Source: Bacillota bacterium
Lineage (GTDB): Bacteria; Bacillota; Clostridia; Acetivibrionales; DSM-27016
Reading direction: 5' to 3'
DNA: 64,000 nt
Assembly (NCBI GenBank): GCA_023390115.1
Contig: JAEWDM010000040.1
Location: 310,001 to 374,000, forward strand
A program made the position numbers and the translations under genes. The stretch's first letter is position 1. Each line of letters begins with the position of its first letter. The notes under the pieces were generated by a model, which saw only the letters and a list, made by a program, of their open reading frames with translations, did not search any database and was not told the origin of the DNA. This document shows positions 60,261-64,000 of the stretch, piece after piece.

Positions 60261-60271
60261 GAGGGTATAAC

Positions 60272-61783
60272 ATGAGCGACATTAAAAAATTAAAATATTT
60301 TATAAACGGACAATGGAAGGATTCTGAGACTGATAAATATAATGACATTTTCAATCCCAGCACAGGTGAGGTAATCGCCAAGGCGCCATGCTGTACGGAG
60401 CAGGAGGTCAGGCTTGCGATAAAGGCGGCAGGCGACGCCTTTCAGGGCTGGTCAAATACACCTCCCTCTAAAAGGGTTCAGGTTTTATATAAATTCAGGC
60501 AGCTTCTGATGGAAAATATGGATGAGCTGACCCGGATGCTTGCGACGGAGAACGGCAAGGTATGGGAGGAGGCTCAGGGGGATATTTTAAAGGCAAAGGA
60601 AATTACCGAGCATGCCTGCGGCATTCCTTCCCTTATGATGGGAGAGTCCTTGATGAACGCGTCCGCAGGGTATGACACTGTGCTGTACAGGGAGCCTGTA
60701 GGGGTGTTTGCTGCCATTGCGCCGTTCAATTTTCCGGCTATGATCCCGATGGGCTGGATGATGCCGATATGTGTAGCTACAGGCAATACTATGATACTGA
60801 AGGCTTCAAGCATGACTCCCATGACATCTATGAGATGCGCGGAACTGCTCCGGCAGGCGGGGCTTCCCGATGGAGTATTAAATATAGTTACATGCAGCAG
60901 GAATGAAGCGGAGCTGTTTTTAAAGCATCCCGATGTAAAGGGAGTATGCTTTGTCGGCTCCACCTCTGTAGGAGCACATATTTACGCAACCGCAGCGGCG
61001 CACGGAAAGAGGGTGCAGGCATTGACGGAGGCAAAAAACCACGCGCTGGTACTGGAGGACGCACCGCTTGAGAGGACGGCGAGGGGTATTATAAATGCGG
61101 CCTTCGGCTGCGCGGGAGAGAGGTGTATGGCTCTTCCCGTCGTTGTTGCGCAGGAGAGCATAGCAGACAGGCTTGCGGAGCTGCTTGCGGAATATGCAAG
61201 CGAGCTGAAGATAGGCCCCGCCTATGAGAAGGCATCAGCACTTGGCCCTGTTGTGACAGAATCGCATAAAAGGTTTGTACTGGACTGGATTGAAAAGGGA
61301 ATAAATGAGGGAGCAAAATTAGTGCTTGACGGAAGGCGTGCTGTTGTCCCGGGGTATGAGGGAGGATTTTACGTAGGGCCCACAATACTTGATCATGTCA
61401 AGCCGGGGATGACTGTGGGAGATGAAGAGATCTTCGGGCCTGTGCTCTGTATAAAAAGGGTAAAGGACTTTGAAGAGGGGCTCAAACTGATGAATGCAAA
61501 CAGGTTTGCCAACGGCTCGGTGATATTTACCCAGAACGGCTTTTACAGCAGGGAGTTTGCAAAAAGAACCGACGGGGGAATGGTGGGCGTAAATGTGGGG
61601 ATACCTGTGCCTATAGGAATATTTCCCTTTACAGGGCACAAGCAGTCCTTCTTCGGAGATCTGCATACGCTTGGAAAGGACGGGGTACGGTTCTTCACTG
61701 AAACTAAGGCGGTCACGACACGCTGGTTTGATGAGGAAGAAATGAAAAATAGGAAGGTCAGCACATGGGATGGATCCCTTTAA
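60272..61783 (+). CDS. Methylmalonate/malonate-semialdehyde dehydrogenase-like (MmsA/IolA type)
   Basis: A 503-residue aldehyde dehydrogenase. APFNFPAMIPMGWMMP and the active-site GCAGERCMAL (nucleophile Cys) are typical of the CoA-acylating MmsA/IolA group, which turns malonate semialdehyde to acetyl-CoA. The usual substrates come from inositol or valine, neither pathway visible here. ATG at 60272 with AGGAGGG upstream is chosen; the frame opens earlier, inside the aldolase gene. Likely oxidises the aldehyde released by that aldolase. Confidence 0.88.
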   Translation: MSDIKKLKYFINGQWKDSETDKYNDIFNPSTGEVIAKAPCCTEQEVRLAIKAAGDAFQGWSNTPPSKRVQVLYKFRQLLMENMDELTRMLATENGKVWEEAQGDILKAKEITEHACGIPSLMMGESLMNASAGYDTVLYREPVGVFAAIAPFNFPAMIPMGWMMPICVATGNTMILKASSMTPMTSMRCAELLRQAGLPDGVLNIVTCSRNEAELFLKHPDVKGVCFVGSTSVGAHIYATAAAHGKRVQALTEAKNHALVLEDAPLERTARGIINAAFGCAGERCMALPVVVAQESIADRLAELLAEYASELKIGPAYEKASALGPVVTESHKRFVLDWIEKGINEGAKLVLDGRRAVVPGYEGGFYVGPTILDHVKPGMTVGDEEIFGPVLCIKRVKDFEEGLKLMNANRFANGSVIFTQNGFYSREFAKRTDGGMVGVNVGIPVPIGIFPFTGHKQSFFGDLHTLGKDGVRFFTETKAVTTRWFDEEEMKNRKVSTWDGSL

Positions 61784-61814
61784 AGGCTCATAAGTCCGGA
61801 GATGGAGGTAAACT

Positions 61815-62651
61815 ATGGCATATAGCGTAAAGCGGCTTGAGGAAATAGCTAAAAAGCTGAGGTATGATATTGTAAGAATGATAGGCTGCGGAAATACAGG
61901 GCATTATGGAGGAGCCTGCTCTCTCGCCGATATTGTTGCGGTTCTGTATTTTTATAAAATGAAGCATGATCCTGGAAATCCCAAATGGGAGGATAGAGAC
62001 AGGTTTATTTTAAGCAAGGGGCATTCCGCACCCGTGCAGTATGCTGCCCTTGCGGAATCGGGGTACTTTCCCGTGGAGGAGCTTTTAACTTTAAAGAAAC
62101 TGGGTTCAAGGCTTCAGGGGCACCCTGACTTAAAAAAGCTTAAGGGAATTGAAGCAAATACGGGATCGCTGGGGCAGGGATTGTCCATAGCCGCGGGGAT
62201 TGCGGCAGGAGCTAAAATAGACGGAAGAGCCTATAAGACATACTGTGTTTTAGGTGACGGAGAAATTGCAGAGGGACAGATATGGGAGGCTGCGATGTCC
62301 GCGGCATTTTACAAGCTGGATAACCTGGTTGCCATATTGGACAGAAACGGCTTGCAGGCTACAGGCCGCGTAGCGGAGCGCTTAAACCCCGAGCCTCTGG
62401 ATGAGAAATTCAGAGCGTTCGGCTGGCATGTCGAAAGGTGCGCGGGACATGATATCGAGGCCCTGATAGGGGTGCTTGACAGGATTGACAGCGTAAGGGG
62501 AAAGCCTGCTATTATTCTTGCGGATACGGTAAAGGGAAAGGGGATATCCTTTGCTGAAAATAATGTGGCCTTTCATAACGGAGCTATGACTAAGGAGCAA
62601 TATGAACAGGCATTAGAGGAATTGAAATGTGAGGGGGGAATGGAGGCGTGA
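61815..62651 (+). CDS. Split transketolase, N-terminal subunit, second pair
   Basis: A 278-residue protein. Landmarks are GHYGGACSLADI near residue 33 (first pair: GHPGPALSCADI), SKGHSAPVQYAAL, GSLGQGLSIAAGIAAG, and the ThDP motif GDGEIAEGQIWEA ending LDRNG. The active-site loop difference from the first pair and overall divergence suggest a different acceptor. GGAGG precedes the ATG. It forms the enzyme with the next gene, two bases downstream. Confidence 0.92.
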   Translation: MAYSVKRLEEIAKKLRYDIVRMIGCGNTGHYGGACSLADIVAVLYFYKMKHDPGNPKWEDRDRFILSKGHSAPVQYAALAESGYFPVEELLTLKKLGSRLQGHPDLKKLKGIEANTGSLGQGLSIAAGIAAGAKIDGRAYKTYCVLGDGEIAEGQIWEAAMSAAFYKLDNLVAILDRNGLQATGRVAERLNPEPLDEKFRAFGWHVERCAGHDIEALIGVLDRIDSVRGKPAIILADTVKGKGISFAENNVAFHNGAMTKEQYEQALEELKCEGGMEA

Positions 62652-62653
62652 AA

Positions 62654-63583
62654 ATGCAGAGTCCCAGAAGGGCATACGGGGATACACTTGTGGAGCTGGG
62701 GAAGGAGGATAAGAGAATTGTTGTACTGGAGGCCGATCTTGGAAAATCCACCATGAGTACCCTGTTCCAGCAGGCGTACCCTGAAAGGTATTTTGAGATG
62801 GGAATCGCAGAGGCAAATATGACCTCCTTCGCAGCGGGGCTTTCTCTTACCGGCAAGGTTGCATTTACAAACTCCTTTGCGGTATTTTCAGGGGGGCGTT
62901 CATATGACCAGATAAGGCAAAGTATTTGCACGGCAAACCTGAATGTTAAGATAAACGGTTCAAGCTCGGGCATATCGGATTTCGGGGATGGGGCCACACA
63001 TCAGGCGGTGGAGGATATAGCCATAATGAGGGCAATTCCAAACATGACGGTTTTAGTGCCTGCGGATGCCGGAGAAACAAAAAAAGCAGTCCGGGCGGCT
63101 GTGCGGCATGAGGGGCCTGTTTATATAAGAATAAGCCGCAGCGAGCTGCCGGATATAATTCCTGAGGATAGAGAATTCGTAATAGGTAAGCCCTGCCAAT
63201 TAAAGGAGGGCAGTGACATTGCGGTATTTGCCTGCGGAATAATGACAACGAAGGCTATGGATGCCGCAAGAATACTGGAAAAAGAGGGTATATCCGTAAG
63301 AGTGGTAAATGTAAGCTCCTTAAAGCCGCTGGATGAAGAAGCGGTTAAAGAGCTGTCCCGCGGCGTAAAGGGAATAATTACAGCAGAGGAGCATTCTGTA
63401 ATAGGAGGGCTGACGGCTGCGGTATCGTATATTTTGCGCAGCGAAGGGCTGCCGTTTGAGCCTGTGGCTGTTATGGATGTGTTCGGGCAGTCGGGGAAGA
63501 GCCATGAGGAGCTTTTGGAAAAGTACGGGCTTACCGAAAAAGAAATTGTGCGGGCGGCAAAGAAAATATTAAGGAATGTGTAA
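62654..63583 (+). CDS. Split transketolase, C-terminal subunit, second pair
   Basis: A 309-residue protein with the pyrimidine-binding domain (ERYFEMGIAEANMTSFAAGL near 45-65, with the catalytic Glu), DFGDGATHQAVEDI near 115, and the C-terminal transketolase domain. The frame opens at GTG 62648, but ATG 62654 has GGAGG seven bases upstream and is chosen. Completes the second split transketolase. Confidence 0.92.
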   Translation: MQSPRRAYGDTLVELGKEDKRIVVLEADLGKSTMSTLFQQAYPERYFEMGIAEANMTSFAAGLSLTGKVAFTNSFAVFSGGRSYDQIRQSICTANLNVKINGSSSGISDFGDGATHQAVEDIAIMRAIPNMTVLVPADAGETKKAVRAAVRHEGPVYIRISRSELPDIIPEDREFVIGKPCQLKEGSDIAVFACGIMTTKAMDAARILEKEGISVRVVNVSSLKPLDEEAVKELSRGVKGIITAEEHSVIGGLTAAVSYILRSEGLPFEPVAVMDVFGQSGKSHEELLEKYGLTEKEIVRAAKKILRNV

Positions 63584-63618
63584 GGCTGATACAGTACACA
63601 TATGCGGAGGCGGGTCGG

Positions 63619-64000
63619 TTGAAAATAGGATGCTGTACCAACATGATAGCGGCCGGGCCGGACGGCACCGGCGCTGAGAGCATAGAAATACTGGCGGAAG
63701 CAGGCTATGAATATATTGAAATGCCTCTGGCTCAGGTGGCCCGGCTTACGGAGAAGGAATTCAGCAGCCTCAAGGGTGTTTTAAGCTCAAGCGGTATAAG
63801 CTGTGAGGCCTGTAACATCTTTTTTCCTCCGGAAATACGACTTACGGGATATGAGGTTAATTCCAGCCGCATATGCTCTTATATGGACAGGGCTTTTGAT
63901 CGTGCGGCACAGATGGGTGCGGAAATTATTGTATTCGGAAGCTCAGGGGCCAGAAATGTGCCGGAGGGCTTTTCAAAGGAAAAGGCGTGGAGGCAGTTGG
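63619..64000 (+). CDS. TIM-barrel sugar (phosphate) isomerase/epimerase, 3' partial
   Basis: The first 127 codons of a gene cut by the window edge. It starts at TTG 63619, with GGAGG upstream, giving MKIGCCTNMIAAGPDGTGAE, then GYEYIEMPLAQ (conserved Glu) and VFGSSGARNVPEGF. This is the xylose-isomerase-like TIM-barrel family (IolE/IolI/hydroxypyruvate-isomerase relatives). Several apiose and inositol enzymes belong to this family, but nothing here fixes the reaction. It continues the operon beyond the window. Confidence 0.85.
   Translation, partial: MKIGCCTNMIAAGPDGTGAESIEILAEAGYEYIEMPLAQVARLTEKEFSSLKGVLSSSGISCEACNIFFPPEIRLTGYEVNSSRICSYMDRAFDRAAQMGAEIIVFGSSGARNVPEGFSKEKAWRQL

Noticed and set aside
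1..64000. Mobile element, phage, tRNA or rRNA genes
   Set aside because: No transposase, integrase or phage protein was found among the translated genes, and no cloverleaf or rRNA sequence was noticed by eye; small elements could still be missed without a search tool.

Overview
The window looks like a chromosomal segment of an anaerobic, plant-fibre-degrading Firmicute of class Clostridia. The reasons are clostridial gene blocks (glnA followed by an ANTAR regulator, a T-box ilv-leu-cimA operon, YesMN two-component genes), Gram-positive lipoproteins, GGAGG ribosome binding sites with several TTG/GTG starts, moderate GC and heavy use of AGG and ATA codons. I do not assign a species. I saw no tRNA or rRNA gene, CRISPR array, transposase or phage gene.

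Region 1 (1-14100) is mostly housekeeping: the end of glnA, an ANTAR regulator, a C26 amidohydrolase, an MscS channel, a DUF951 protein, a chemoreceptor, an HtrA protease and a small unknown protein. It ends with the ilvB-ilvN-ilvC-leuA-cimA operon, which is preceded by a consensus sigma-A promoter and a full T-box leader whose likely specifier codon is CUC (Leu).

Region 2 (14185-23950, minus strand) is a sugar operon with a consensus promoter and a palindromic operator. It encodes an ABC importer (binding protein, two permeases), a cytoplasmic GH78 alpha-L-rhamnosidase, an SDR oxidoreductase and a DapA-type aldolase, then an IclR regulator and a 2-hydroxyacid dehydrogenase.

Region 3 (24047-36307) holds an L,D-transpeptidase, an L-arabinose operon (FucI-like isomerase in the araA position, araR, araB, araD) with an AraR-like operator, a heptad-repeat coiled-coil gene, a 185-bp nested inverted repeat, and an L-rhamnose cluster (AraC regulator, rhaB, rhaA, an unusual class II aldolase). 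The rhamnose cluster is bracketed by two inverted copies of a GC-rich hairpin repeat.

Region 4 (36428-49927) is one operon of about 12.4 kb, divergent from a FadR-type regulator and ending in a strong terminator: split transketolase, a phosphogluconate-dehydrogenase-like enzyme, a second importer, a second GH78, a GH63/MGH1-like hydrolase, a LarA-like protein and a glycerate-type dehydrogenase.

Region 5 (50167 to the end) is a YesN/YesM-controlled operon: a third importer, PfkB kinase, second FucI-like isomerase, class II ketose-phosphate aldolase, methylmalonate-semialdehyde-type dehydrogenase, second split transketolase, and a TIM-barrel isomerase/epimerase cut by the window edge.

Taken together, about 50 kb appears devoted to importing rhamnose-containing pectic oligosaccharides and metabolising the released sugars inside the cell. 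None of the three importers has a local ATPase gene. The most novel parts are the two cassettes with split transketolases, whose substrates cannot be read from sequence; branched or unusual pectin sugars such as apiose are a reasonable guess.
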